DNA of 64,000 nt. Origin: Axinella damicornis (taxonomy: Eukaryota > Porifera > Demospongiae > Axinellida > Axinellidae). Below are positions 53,550 to 64,000 of this stretch, one piece after another. Each line of letters opens with the position of its first letter. The stretch's first letter is position 1. The position numbers were made by a program, and so were the translations under genes. The stretch is taken from NCBI GenBank assembly GCA_963931865.1, contig OZ007505.1, forward strand, positions 2,713,694-2,777,693, in the 5' to 3' direction. Below the pieces are notes generated by a model that saw only the letters and a program-made list of their open reading frames with translations, did not search any database and had not been told where the DNA came from.

Positions 53550-54890
53550 TGGTAACATACCAGACAGCCACAGCTTATCCTCCTATAACAGGAGCATGAC
53601 AAACCTTCACTCCTATTCCTTTTGAACGGAGTTCCCTATAGACCGTCTCGCAAGTGCCATAAATCTCTCTGGAAGCTCAAAACCAGACTCCCAACCCAAA
53701 GGGGGAGGGGAGTCTGGTACAGTTGTAATTTGCAGTCTGTGGAAATGCACAATCTGATTGGTTGATTGCTATGTAATTGTGTTGTCAGGTGGCTAAGTAT
53801 TATTCTTCTAGCACCTCCTTGAGAGCCACCATATGCATATCACCTTTAATTGGCACTTAGGAATCCTTATGCAAGCTGTGTGTCTGTGTGTGTGTGTGTG
53901 ACGGAAGTGAGATGGAAGTGCATGGGATGTTGGTGGAACGGGAGTGACGCGCGACCTTCGTACTTCAATTTACTGTACCTCGGAACTCGGCAAAGAATGT
54001 TTGAGAATATTGGGCCTGGGCATGGGCTGGCTTCCAGAACAGCTGGGGCTACTAGCAGATGCATGCAATCGGGGAGAATGCCCCAGACCGCGTGAGAGCG
54101 CACAAAATGAAACCTGGAAACTCGGGTGCTGCAACAGAAGTTTTATCGATTTTCGTCACTGCTGAATGGTATCGTTACGCGCGCCTGGATGCAGGCTCTG
54201 CACCCACCTCTACGTGCTACGCCTCCGGGCACCGTCTCCGGCGGTGCGCTATCATAGAGTCTAGCTAGCTATGCTCTTTCTCACTCGGCATGTTGCCAAA
54301 CTCCATTAATAATAAAATGGCCTGGAATCGCTTTATTATCAGTGCGACACGCACTTAGGCCCTAGATATTAAACAATGACAGACGATGGTCATGTCAACA
54401 GACCGTCTTGGCAAGGCCAAATATATAACTAGCTAAATGCAGCGATAATGATTATTTATCTAGCTAGCTAGCTAGCTAGCTACGAGTCGCAGTATACTAT
54501 ACTAGCTAGCTAGATAATTAGCTAGCTACATACATTGCGGATTTGTATAGAACTTACAGTTCGACTCCTTTGAGGTAAACAGTCAAAGATCCAGATCCGT
54601 AACGAATGGCTGTCGGTTGGCAGGCGGCACAAGACTACTTTAATAGTTTGTGCAACCTAGCATCAATAGTACTCGCTGTCAATCGGAAACCTCAGTTACG
54701 TAAACTCGGGGCGCCAGGAGCGCGCGCATCAGCTGCCGGTACGGTGCGTCCAATGAGGGGACTGGATCCCCCCACACAACTTCAGAATCGGGCTACAACT
54801 CAATGGTTGCACCCATGGCCAAACAGGTTTAGGCACTCCTCACAAGTTCACTGTCAATCAAGTAGCGCTAGCTAGCTAGCCGCTATCAGT
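53550..54890. other. Intergenic, no gene recognised
   Basis: Contains (CTAG)n-like TAGCTAGC runs at about 54,457-54,535 and a short GT run near 53,880. Open frames at 53,850-54,268 lack domains. Confidence 0.5.
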
Positions 54891-55551
54891 TTGATTTTTT
54901 TTTCTTTTTTCTATAAAACTTTATGCAAATGCAAAGGACATAGTGAATAGTGAAAAACACTAATACAAGCACATGCCCATACAAACTATACTAGATGAAC
55001 AAGGTTCTTAAATGTAAGAGGGTGCAGAAGTAATAGAGTCAGGTAATGTATTCCACAGGGAAGTTACATACGTATACGGGAGAAAGGAATAATAGAAACA
55101 ATTTGTGTGAGCACTGAATTGAACAAGGGAGTGGTTGTTGCGAAGTGCATACTGTGATGTGTGAGGTACAAGGGGTAGGTCATGATACAAATACACACCA
55201 TTAATAAGTTTATAAAAATAACAAAGACTTAAATGTTTCCGGCGAGTGCTAAGATCTGGTAAGCAAGCTTGGCTCAGCAGCTGGTGATAAGGAGTATCCC
55301 ACTGTTTTAAACAGACCTTGAGGGCAAACTTCTGCACAGATTCAAGGGAGTTGATGTCTTTGATCAGATAAGGGTTCCATGCAGGAGCAGCATGCTCGAG
55401 ATGGGGTCTCACTAGTGATACATAGAGACTTGATAAGGCTGTAGGGCTGGACCACCTGTAGAATTGCCTATATAACATGCCAGTGAGCCTCCTTGCCTTC
55501 CTAGTGATGTTATGGATGTGGTCTGACCAGGTAAGATCACTGGTTAGGGTG

Positions 55552-55995
55552 TGTATACGATGAGCCTTTCTTGGTATCAATGCTTGCAAACTTACAAATT
55601 GCCAATCTAGACAGACTAGAATTCGAACTCGCTATGCTTAGACTCTACGTGCGATTCGCATTCGACTCTAGAAGCATGCAAGTTAATCTAGCTACCATGC
55701 AGATAACTGAACAGTTTCAGAGTCAAACTTCACTTCAACAGTAGCAGCGATAGATGGCAACTTGAACAAAACTGAGATAAGACTGAGAATGATACAAGTG
55801 TGGAAAAACAGAGGCCCTAGCAGTGCACAGATCAAAAAACTGGACAGACTGGATAGACTGGACAGCTAGACTGGACTAACCAATCAACACATCCACATTA
55901 GACCATTGAGGCCACAAAGAAACTATTGAAGCAAAGAATGACTTAACCATTACATACACTAAAATAAACTTAGAGAGTCTTAACTGAGTCCAACA
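55552..55995 (-). repeat. 3' LTR of the BEL/Pao element (444 bp)
   Basis: Begins TGTATACGATGAGCC and ends GAGTCCAACA on plus (TG...CA). By eye it is identical to the other LTR. Flanked outside by the target duplication GGGTG at 55,547-55,551. Confidence 0.96.
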
Positions 55996-56127
55996 TACCG
56001 CCGGCCAAGACCGGACGGTCTTCAAGTATGATGCATTGAAAGTCTACCAAGTTCAACTGTGAGCTTAATCAACGTAAGAGTCGCATGACATTGTGTATGA
56101 TAATGTGTTCCTTACGAAATGGTTCAT

Positions 56128-59100
56128 TCAGTCAGATTCGGTTTCCGAAGGGAGCAACAATGCTAGTTTGGCAACAGGGCGTGTATAGATTCCTGTGTTG
56201 GTCTTGATCGTCGCCACACGCACCAGACCGTCTTTACCAGGATGCACAGCAGTGACTCTGGCTAGTGGCCATTCAGTAGGGAGAGGAGAGGTGTCTCTTA
56301 TAAGAACCAAATCACCAACAGAAATGTTCTTAGTGGGGCGGTGCCACTTTGAAATGCGACCGAGTTGGGTTATATATTCACGAGACCATCGTCTCCAGAA
56401 GTGAGCGACCAATGCTTGGCATAGCTTCCAGCGACGAAGTGAAGAGAGATTGTTGGTGTGAGTGAGAGAGTCATCAGGTAGGGCCTGCAGTGGTCGACCA
56501 ATAAGAAAGTGACCTGGAGTGAGCACTTCAATCCCGTCATCATCGTTTGAGAATGGAGTGAGGGGTCGACTGTTGAGGCAGGCCTCAATTTGCGTGAGTA
56601 CAGTAGTCAGTTCCTCAAAAGTAAGCTTGACACTGCCAACTATCCTCTTCAGGTGTGTCTTTGTGGACTTCACGGCAGCCTCCCAGAGACCTCCAAAGTG
56701 AGGGGCTCGTGGTGGAATAAATTTCCATTCAATGTTCCTGGAAGACAGAAAGTTGGTGATGGTGTCCTGGGTTCTACCGTTTCTAAGGAGCTTGAAGAGA
56801 TCTTTCATTTCACGTGCTGCGCCAACGAAATTGGTCCCATGGTCGCTCCACAGAAGGGAAGGACAACCACGACGAGAGATGAACCGCCTTAGGCAGGCTA
56901 AGAAGGCTTCCGTAGTGAGATCACTGACTAGTTCAATGTGGACTGCCTTGACTGTGAGGGACACGAACACACATATGTATGACTTGACTATGGTGGGCTT
57001 ACGCACATGGCCATACTTGATAAGCACAGGTCCAGCGTAGTCAACACCGACTTTGTCAAAAACTGGTCCAGGAGTGATACGTTCGATGGGCAATTGCCCG
57101 AACATCTGGGGTTGGGGTCGGATGGCATTGCGTCTACAGGTGACACAAGCTCGGGTGATTGAGCGTACAACATTGCGGCCACCAACAATGTGATATTGTC
57201 GAGACAGTGATGAGGCAAGGAGTGTGGGACCAGCGTGTATGAGACGGAGGTGCTCCGTACGAACGATGAGCCGAGTTAGAGGGTGTTTTCCAACCAAAAT
57301 GATGGGATGTTTTGAGCGGTAAGGGGACATTGACAGCTCCCGTCTGCCTCCGACACAAAGGAGACCAGACGAGTCGACGAAGGGGTGAAGTGAGAGAAGA
57401 GGACTAGAGGAGCGTAAGGGAATTTGCTTCTTCAATGAGTTGATCTCCTCTAGGAAGTGCGTGTTTTGGATAATCTTGATCCAGTAGCGCTCCGCTGCCT
57501 TCAGCTCACAGACAGACAAGGAGGAGGACTTCTTCTCTGCATGATTTTGGCAGTTGTGGACAAAGCGAAGAATCCAAGCGGTCACGCGCTTTAGTCGGTC
57601 AAAGCTTGAGTAACGATCCACTGGGATGACAGGAGAGTGATCAGCGACTGTTGTGTGTAGAGCTACCTCTCTCTCTTCTTCAGGTAGGTCGCTAGGAGGT
57701 AGAGGACTCTGTTTAGGCCAATCAGCAGGTGACTGCTTGAGCCACTGAGGTCCATCCCACCAAAGTGAGTGTTGAACAAGCTCGGATGGGAAGAGTCCCC
57801 TGGAGGCACAGTCTGCTGGGTTGTGCTGGCCACTGACGTGGTTCCACTTCTCAGGGGGAATCAACTCCATGATGGTGGACACTCTGTTCCCAACGAATGT
57901 CTTGAATCGTCGAGGACTCCCATCAAGCCAATTGAGTACGATTGTACTGTCGGTCCAGGCGTAGACCTTAGAAAGAGGAACTTCCAGAACTTGGTGAACA
58001 TGTTGAAGAAGGTGAGCTAGTAGGTATGCTCCGCAGAGTTCCAACCGAGGTATCGTTAACCGCTTGATCGGTGCAACCTTCGTCTTCGAGGTCACCAGAG
58101 AGACTTGGACATCTCCGTTTGTGGTCGTCATGCGCAGGTAGACTACGGCAGCGTAGGCGTGCTCCGAGGCATCACAGAAACCGTGGAGCTCGAACGAGGC
58201 GATGTCGGTGGACTTGTCAAAGTAGCAGCGTGGGATAGGCTTCTCTGACAGCAGATGGAGCTCCGAGCGCCAGTGTAACCATGCTTCTCGAATAGACAAG
58301 GGAACTGAGTCGTCCCAGTCCACTCTTTGCTCCCACAATCGTTGGAGGAGGATTTTGGCCTTGATGGTCGATGGTGAAAACCATCCCAAAACATCAAAAG
58401 TCTTGGCGATGTCAGAGACGAGGAGTCGTTTGGTGACGTGGTTGAGAGCAGGCAACTTGGCAATGGTAAGGCGGAACTGGTCTGAGTTCGCATTCCATTC
58501 CACACCCAGGGTCCTTGTGTACTCAGCTACAGAATCGTGAAAGATCTGTGTGACGTGGAGATCCATGAGGTCAGATGGGAGATTCTTCAGAACAGCAGCT
58601 TCACTCGCATTCCATTTGCGAAGGAGGAAACCTCCAAGATAGAAAAGCTCCTGAAGATGTTTCTGCAACTCCATGGCAGCTGTGACGGTGTCAGCTCCAG
58701 TGAGACAGTCGTCCACGTAGAAGGACTTCTCCACAGTCTCAGCTGCTTGAGGGTACTCAGCGAGGTTGTCGTGAGCATTTTGCTTGAGAGCCATGTTGGC
58801 CGCGAATGATGAAGCAGACACTCCGAAGGTAACCCTGGTCATACGGTAGTCTCGCAATGATTCACTTGGGTCCTTTCTCCATACAAATCGGTGGAAGTCT
58901 CGATCAGACTGGGTCAACTCAACAGCTCGGTACATCTTGCTGACGTCTGCAGTGAGTGCGATACGATGGAGGCGGAACCTCATTAGTACATCAATCAGGG
59001 GTGGATGGACGGTTGGTCCAACAAGCAAAGTGTCATTGAGAGACACACCACTGGAGGATTTGGCAGATGCGTCGAATACTGCTCGAATCTTGGTCGTCGT

Positions 59101-61638
59101 ACTGCTCTCCTTGCGGACAGCGTGCATGGGCAAGTAGAACACCTGTTTTGTAGGTTTGTGTAGGTCAGGGGCAGGGACGAGCTCAGCGTGTCCCATCTTG
59201 AAATACTCTTCAATGACATCGGAGAATTCTGTGAACTGATTCCTTGATAAGAGCGAACGTTCAAGGGCCAAGAAACGACGAACAGCTTGGGTTCTGGATT
59301 CACCGATGGTCTTGGCTTGAGGCTTTCTGGGCAAGGGTACAACAAATCTACCGGTGCTAGATCTGCGATGATTCTCAGCAAAGTGTTGCATCACTAGACG
59401 TTCTTCCGGTGAGAAACTTGTCGAATTCTTGGGGCTTTCTTCGATCTCCCAGAACTTGTTGAGCAGGTCGTCTCCTGAAGTCGCAGAGACATGATGGGAA
59501 GTAACGTGGTGTGAGGAGGTGGGTACCTTGGTTCTGCCTGCGAGAACCCAACCAAACTTGGTCTCCAAGGCCACGGGTGAGCTGGGTGGTCCTGTCCGCC
59601 GGCCGTGCTTCACCACATCAATGTAAACATCCACACCAAGTAGCACGTCAATTCTACCAGGGCGGCCGAAGTCAGGGTCAGCTAGGGGTAGCCCAGACAG
59701 ATGAGACCATGTTGCATTGAGAGGAATGGGCTGGAGCGGTAGGTCGCTCGTGACGCGTGGTACTGCGACAGCTGAAACATTGATCTTATCATCCTTGCAA
59801 GACGTCGGAGATATGTCAAAGCTGACGGTAGAATGTAGAGGTGAGCGATGTGATAGGCCTGCTATGCCTGAGATCCTGATGCTTCGTGAGGATTTGGGCA
59901 GCCGTAGAGCCTGGGCCAGGCGCTCAGATATGAAGGAGGTTGAAGAAGCGGAGTCGAGGAGTGCACGTGCCTTCAGGGTGGCACCATCAAGTGAATGAAC
60001 GAGTACTTGACACGTCATGAGAAGGGTGTTTGAGGTGAATCCGGTTGCCGCATTTGTGGAGGCTGTGGCCGTAACAGTGGAGGCTTGAGGAGAAGAATCT
60101 GATTGGCCAGCAGTGGCTTCATTGTGTATCAGTGTGTGATGTGGCCGTTGACATTTCCTACATTTGCTGAGGCTAGTGCACTGCTTGGCGTAGTGTCCGG
60201 GTCGTAGGCAGTTCATGCATAGGTTGCTTGACTTGAGAGTGTCGATCATCTTGTCACGAGACAACGCTTTGAAGCGGGTGCAAGCATACAAGGGATGTCT
60301 TTCGGTTTTGCACATAACACAGTGGTTGTTAGCAGCAGACACGCTCGAGGTGTGTGAGGTAGATCTCACGGCTGGGTGTTTCCTCGCGTCGGTTTGTCTC
60401 CTTTGTTCGGACAAAGTGGACTCAGAGGCTTGCGCTCGGAGGTTCAGAAACTCAAGTAACTCGGTGTAATGAGGCACATCAGTAGATTCTTGGCTGCTCT
60501 TCTGCCACTCAAACCTCGTGTCTGCATCTAGCTTCATCTCGATCAAAGAGGTAATGAATGGCGCGGAAGGCTCCTTGTCCATGGATTTAAGGGCACGAAG
60601 ATGCTGCTGTAGGACGTCGTGTAGACGGCGAAGCTCTCTACCCGTGTTGTCTTTCAAGTGTGGCACTTCGATTATCCTTCTCACGTGGGCTTCGTGGATC
60701 AAGCGAGGTCGATTGTATCGGTCTGTAAGACACTTGATGGCTTCATCATATTGCTCTCCAGATCGAGACAGGCCTTCTATGGCGTTCTTTGCAGAACCCT
60801 CTTTGAGAGACTGTCGTAGGTAAATGAGCTTCTGGGCCTTGGATAGGTCATCCCGATTGTGTATTGCTACACGAAACTGTTCCCAAAAGGTCAGCCAGTG
60901 TAGGATGTTGCCGTCGAACATTGGAGTCTCCAGCTTGGGTAACCTGACCATCTTGGCTTCGGGTGATGTAGTGGTTGTGCCATCAGCGGAAGGTGGGGTC
61001 TTGGGTAACTTCTTCCTGATTGTGAGGCAGATATCGAACAGCAATTTGTCAATCTCGACAATGGTTGTGTTGACGAGTGCGTCAGATTCAGCAGGAGAGC
61101 AAGTTGAGAGAATGCGCTGGCGAGTATCGGAGAGTTCCTTCTTGTGCTCTGTGACTTGCTCCCGATATTGCTCTAGGACGTCAGTGTCTTCTGGGGCTCC
61201 GGAGAGCTTCGATAGATCGGAGGAGATGTGGAGGAGTCTCTCCCTGAGATTTGCCAGAGTGCGCGAAGCAACCTTGTGGGCTGCGGAATCCTCCATAGAA
61301 GAGCATGTCAAAATCAATGACTCCAGGCGAATAGTGAGGTCAGCATTGATAGCATCATGCTGATCGAGCACATCTTGCTCCTTAGCCAGGTTCTCATCAA
61401 CATGCTCATCTTCTGCGATCGCGTCAACGATCGCGAAGTGATGATCTTTGAACTCGGAGTCCAGCGATTCCAATTTGGCTGATAATTTGTGGGCGTGGCC
61501 CAAGGTAGAAGGTTCTTCAACGACCTTTGTCTCAAGTTCGTCGAGGCGAGCCGTAAGTTTGGTGATGGAGGCTTTCGCTACGCCTCTCCTGCGACGGCGA
61601 GTCGCGGTTGGGATTGCGGGTTCCTCGGTTTCATCCAT
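56128..61638 (-). CDS. BEL/Pao gag-pol polyprotein, intact
   Basis: 1,836 aa, no internal stop. Order: coiled N-terminal gag with a basic patch (residues 15-20) and the DUF1759 region (LPKLETPMFDGN, near residue 230), zinc knuckles with CMNCLRPGHYAKQC at 474-487 and a second CRKC motif, a DUF1758 aspartic protease with the DSAS active site at Asp562, a Pao-type reverse transcriptase with YVDD at 974-977, an RNase H-like region (HGFCDASEHAYAAVVY), an H2C2 zinc region (CVTCRRN), and an integrase core with the D, D, E candidates at Asp1533, Asp1599 and Glu1653, then a DUF5641 tail. The fused gag-pol without frameshift is usual for the group. All key catalytic residues are present, so the element appears autonomous. 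Confidence 0.95.
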   Translation of the reverse strand: MDETEEPAIPTATRRRRRGVAKASITKLTARLDELETKVVEEPSTLGHAHKLSAKLESLDSEFKDHHFAIVDAIAEDEHVDENLAKEQDVLDQHDAINADLTIRLESLILTCSSMEDSAAHKVASRTLANLRERLLHISSDLSKLSGAPEDTDVLEQYREQVTEHKKELSDTRQRILSTCSPAESDALVNTTIVEIDKLLFDICLTIRKKLPKTPPSADGTTTTSPEAKMVRLPKLETPMFDGNILHWLTFWEQFRVAIHNRDDLSKAQKLIYLRQSLKEGSAKNAIEGLSRSGEQYDEAIKCLTDRYNRPRLIHEAHVRRIIEVPHLKDNTGRELRRLHDVLQQHLRALKSMDKEPSAPFITSLIEMKLDADTRFEWQKSSQESTDVPHYTELLEFLNLRAQASESTLSEQRRQTDARKHPAVRSTSHTSSVSAANNHCVMCKTERHPLYACTRFKALSRDKMIDTLKSSNLCMNCLRPGHYAKQCTSLSKCRKCQRPHHTLIHNEATAGQSDSSPQASTVTATASTNAATGFTSNTLLMTCQVLVHSLDGATLKARALLDSASSTSFISERLAQALRLPKSSRSIRISGIAGLSHRSPLHSTVSFDISPTSCKDDKINVSAVAVPRVTSDLPLQPIPLNATWSHLSGLPLADPDFGRPGRIDVLLGVDVYIDVVKHGRRTGPPSSPVALETKFGWVLAGRTKVPTSSHHVTSHHVSATSGDDLLNKFWEIEESPKNSTSFSPEERLVMQHFAENHRRSSTGRFVVPLPRKPQAKTIGESRTQAVRRFLALERSLLSRNQFTEFSDVIEEYFKMGHAELVPAPDLHKPTKQVFYLPMHAVRKESSTTTKIRAVFDASAKSSSGVSLNDTLLVGPTVHPPLIDVLMRFRLHRIALTADVSKMYRAVELTQSDRDFHRFVWRKDPSESLRDYRMTRVTFGVSASSFAANMALKQNAHDNLAEYPQAAETVEKSFYVDDCLTGADTVTAAMELQKHLQELFYLGGFLLRKWNASEAAVLKNLPSDLMDLHVTQIFHDSVAEYTRTLGVEWNANSDQFRLTIAKLPALNHVTKRLLVSDIAKTFDVLGWFSPSTIKAKILLQRLWEQRVDWDDSVPLSIREAWLHWRSELHLLSEKPIPRCYFDKSTDIASFELHGFCDASEHAYAAVVYLRMTTTNGDVQVSLVTSKTKVAPIKRLTIPRLELCGAYLLAHLLQHVHQVLEVPLSKVYAWTDSTIVLNWLDGSPRRFKTFVGNRVSTIMELIPPEKWNHVSGQHNPADCASRGLFPSELVQHSLWWDGPQWLKQSPADWPKQSPLPPSDLPEEEREVALHTTVADHSPVIPVDRYSSFDRLKRVTAWILRFVHNCQNHAEKKSSSLSVCELKAAERYWIKIIQNTHFLEEINSLKKQIPLRSSSPLLSLHPFVDSSGLLCVGGRRELSMSPYRSKHPIILVGKHPLTRLIVRTEHLRLIHAGPTLLASSLSRQYHIVGGRNVVRSITRACVTCRRNAIRPQPQMFGQLPIERITPGPVFDKVGVDYAGPVLIKYGHVRKPTIVKSYICVFVSLTVKAVHIELVSDLTTEAFLACLRRFISRRGCPSLLWSDHGTNFVGAAREMKDLFKLLRNGRTQDTITNFLSSRNIEWKFIPPRAPHFGGLWEAAVKSTKTHLKRIVGSVKLTFEELTTVLTQIEACLNSRPLTPFSNDDDGIEVLTPGHFLIGRPLQALPDDSLTHTNNLSSLRRWKLCQALVAHFWRRWSREYITQLGRISKWHRPTKNISVGDLVLIRDTSPLPTEWPLARVTAVHPGKDGLVRVATIKTNTGIYTRPVAKLALLLPSETESD

Positions 61639-61791
61639 TTTTCAAGTTTGATCATTAGCAGTTTCGAGCGAGTCCGACAGGCGGCGACATTCAATAGGTT
61701 CGGGGGAGTCCGGCAGGCGGCGACATTCAGCAGGTGAGTAGAGTAGTGATACCAACGAACGACCAATAGACGATTGCCGATACTTGGTGTA

Positions 61792-61808
61792 TCCGGCTCG
61801 AAGGACCA
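61792..61808 (-). other. Primer binding site, tRNA-Tyr type
   Basis: On the minus strand TGGTCCTTCGAGCCGGA starts 2 nt inside the 5' LTR. It is complementary to the 3' end of eukaryotic tRNA-Tyr (acceptor strand TCGAAGGA plus CCA), so the element would be primed by tRNA-Tyr. The tRNA match is from memory of the conserved tRNA-Tyr acceptor stem. Confidence 0.75.
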
Positions 61809-61810
61809 GA

Positions 61811-62254
61811 TGTATACGATGAGCCTTTCTTGGTATCAATGCTTGCAAACTTACAAATTGCCAATCTAGACAGACTAGAATTCGAACTCGCTATGCTTAG
61901 ACTCTACGTGCGATTCGCATTCGACTCTAGAAGCATGCAAGTTAATCTAGCTACCATGCAGATAACTGAACAGTTTCAGAGTCAAACTTCACTTCAACAG
62001 TAGCAGCGATAGATGGCAACTTGAACAAAACTGAGATAAGACTGAGAATGATACAAGTGTGGAAAAACAGAGGCCCTAGCAGTGCACAGATCAAAAAACT
62101 GGACAGACTGGATAGACTGGACAGCTAGACTGGACTAACCAATCAACACATCCACATTAGACCATTGAGGCCACAAAGAAACTATTGAAGCAAAGAATGA
62201 CTTAACCATTACATACACTAAAATAAACTTAGAGAGTCTTAACTGAGTCCAACA
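61811..62254 (-). repeat. 5' LTR of the BEL/Pao element (444 bp)
   Basis: Same sequence as 55,552-55,995 with no difference that I can see. It would hold the promoter for the minus-strand element. Confidence 0.96.
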
Positions 62255-63680
62255 GGGTGACACCCAGGTATTTATAGCTAGTCACATTTTCCATGGGTTT
62301 CCCGTTCAGTTGTAAAACAGGTGGGCTTACAGAGTTTTATCGAAGCCTTGTCACAGTCATACATAGGAATTTTGAGGTATTGAATGATAGGTGGTGCTGG
62401 GTTATCCATGAGGCAACTGAGTTTATGTCTGACTGTAAGGTGGTATAATCCTCTGGGCAGGTAATGACCTTATACAAGAGCAGATCGTCAGCATAGAGAG
62501 ATGCAAAACAACCTTCAGAGAGGGAACCATTAGCCAGGTCATTGATATAGAGCAGGAACAGTAGAGGACCCAATACCGACCCCTGGGGTACTCCTGATAA
62601 ACTGGTGTAGCAGTTGATTCCTGTCCATTCAAGACTACATGCTGGACCCTATTGGTGAGGTAGCTACAGATCCATTTGATTAGGTGGTCACTTAAGCCAA
62701 CAGATTTAAGTTTGTTCAGCAAGGGTCTGTGGGGTACTGAATCGAACGCTTTGCGTAGATCAAAAAAGACTGCTGCAACCTCTTTTCTTTGGTCTAGTGC
62801 CGAGTTCTGCCAAGCCACATCAATATCATCTACAATGAGGGACTCCCAGTCAACAGCCTCAAGTAGCTGGTTTGCAGCCTGGAAATCAGCATGAGCGTAT
62901 CTCCATATAGTTCTTGGATGCATTTTCAACAAATTAGGAAGCTTCCACTTTACGGACACATCAACTCCACAGTGATCAGAAGTGCCTAGGGGAGAAATGG
63001 TAGAACAGCTGCACAAGTTAGACTGACAAGAAATGAAAACCAGATCAATAAGTGAACAAGTGCCACTAGGGCCAGAATGAGTATACCCAGGTACAACTTG
63101 AGTGAGTGAAAAATTATTTACAATATTATTGCACAAATTAGAAAACAAAGGGTGAGATAAGTTATTGTAATCAACATTAAAATCGCCTAATAATACAAAA
63201 TTAGAAAAGGAAGAAACACTGACATCAAGCAAATGAGAAGATAAGGTTTCAAAAACAGATGCAGGTGAACTGGGAGGACGATACAATAAACCAATACATA
63301 ACTTGCAGGCAGAATTACACAACATAAACTCTAAATCACTTGGACCATGAAGCAGAGTCTCAACCACAATGTTGCCTTTTACATAAATAGCAATGCCACC
63401 CCCATGTCTATTTCTATCAAGCCTGAGAATCGAGTAATTAGGAAGTGAAATTTCTGCATCTGAGATATCCTCCGAAAGCCAGGTTTCCACAACACAGACA
63501 GCAGCAGGCTCATAAGTAGCACATAGCAGTTTAAGTTCATCAATTTTTGGAACAAGGCTCCTGGCATTGAAGAGGAATATTTGGGCAACATTAGGTCCAT
63601 TGTTCACAGTTGGACTATTGTCTACAGTAAGAGTAGGGTGTACATGATGTAGGGTGTACATGATGTACAGTGTATCCACT

Positions 63681-63862
63681 ACCATTCATTGTCATGAGAC
63701 CAGCTGATCCAGGCTGACAATCACGATGCACAATTGGATGGTTCCAATTGTCCATTGTCCAATTGTCACGATGCACAATTGGATGGTTCCAAGACTACCA
63801 TTCATTGTCATGAGACCAGCTGATCCAGGCTGACAATCACGATGCACAATTGGATGGTTCCA
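63681..63862. repeat. Tandem duplication at the LINE 5' region
   Basis: Units of about 65 bp running ACCATTCATTGTCATGAGAC to ACAATTGGATGGTTCCA, two full copies at 63,681-63,748 and 63,796-63,862. A partial copy (GTCCAATTGTCACGATGCAC...) lies between them. Tandem promoter-type repeats are common at LINE 5' ends; the role here is inferred. Confidence 0.8.
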
Positions 63863-64000
63863 AGAGCTTTCGCCCTCCACGTTGTCACTAGAATGTCCTA
63901 CTGCTGCTGAGCAGCCTGCTCCCGCTGATTCTGGTACAGAACAGTGGGAGTTGAGACCAAAGGGGGTAAATTAAGAGAATCATTTGGGTCCAACAGCGTA

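Larger units (their letters stand above)
55547..62259 (-). mobile_element. Full-length BEL/Pao LTR retrotransposon
   Basis: LTRs at 55,552-55,995 and 61,811-62,254, a 5-bp duplication GGGTG (55,547-55,551 and 62,255-62,259), a tRNA primer site and one intact gag-pol frame. Element length is 6,703 bp. It interrupts the RT region of the resident LINE. Apparent LTR identity and the unbroken 1,836-codon frame point to a very recent insertion that could still be active. Confidence 0.95.
54893..63900 (-). mobile_element. Non-LTR retrotransposon (LINE), broken and split by a BEL/Pao insertion
   Basis: Two parts in the same orientation flank the LTR element: 62,255-63,900 (5' part) and 54,893-55,551 (3' part). 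The 5' part has an apurinic-type endonuclease domain (IFLFNARSLVPKIDELKLL, LLGDFNVDY, SDHCGV; frame 62,423-63,685) followed directly by the middle of the reverse transcriptase (AVFFDLRKAFDSVPH). The start of the RT is missing, which indicates an internal deletion. A frameshift then moves the RT to frame 62,337-62,573, which carries the catalytic YADD. The 3' part (frame 55,008-55,589) is the RT thumb/connection region, ending in a short 3' UTR and a poly-A-like tail (T-rich on plus, 54,894-54,917). The element resembles the CR1/Jockey group. It is not functional. Confidence 0.88.

Noticed and set aside
56195..60823. Plus-strand frames of 60-180 codons across the BEL/Pao gag-pol
   Set aside because: Antisense shadows of the polyprotein.
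61792..61808. tRNA-Tyr-like sequence as a tRNA gene
   Set aside because: Only the 3' acceptor/T-arm strand is present, and it is next to an LTR, so it is a primer binding site.

Overview
This is animal nuclear DNA: spliced genes with GT-AG introns, many microsatellites and dense short inverted-repeat transposons. A TGF-beta/BMP type I receptor kinase places it in Metazoa. The mix of small introns, SUEL lectin domains and abundant hairpin MITEs suggests an early-branching marine invertebrate, most likely a demosponge. That last step is inference; no rRNA or mitochondrial marker is present to test it.

Layout. 0-4.3 kb is repeats and MITEs with no recognised gene. 4,343-6,449 (minus) is a complete five-exon FIS1 gene (mitochondrial fission adaptor). 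6,656-17,391 (plus) is a complete 19-exon MTMR1/2-type myotubularin phosphatase. The two start codons lie 206 bp apart and diverge, with a perfect CRE palindrome between them. 18,918-19,823 (minus) is an intronless NmrA-like NAD(P)-sensor protein. 22,658-38,940 (minus) is a nine-exon type I TGF-beta/BMP receptor of 536 aa; its signal-peptide exon lies about 9 kb upstream of the second exon, across an intron full of repeats. 40,313-43,729 (minus) is an intronless 1,138-aa GH78 alpha-L-rhamnosidase carrying two SUEL (galactose/rhamnose-binding) lectin domains, one of them inserted inside the enzyme's C-terminal beta-sandwich. 44.1-47.9 kb is a stack of nested repeats, including a near-perfect 207-bp palindrome and a 2.2-kb foldback element enclosing a small candidate gene. 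48,272-48,961 (minus) encodes a secreted, Cys-rich, probably GPI-anchored protein. 51.5-53.6 kb holds decayed mobile or captured sequence (a QRICH1/ZMYM-like fragment, a RecQ-helicase-bearing element and MITEs). 54.9-63.9 kb is a broken LINE into which a full-length BEL/Pao LTR retrotransposon (55,552-62,254) has recently inserted, with 444-bp LTRs that look identical and a 5-bp target-site duplication.

The host genes are not an operon and share no obvious pathway, apart from the FIS1/MTMR pair that shares a promoter region. The most interesting items are the lectin-in-enzyme rhamnosidase, the association of strand-oriented microsatellites with splice sites, the two RecQ-bearing elements sharing one frameshift, and the nested transposons. 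Exon coordinates were derived by hand from splice signals and reading phase; all phases close without internal stops.
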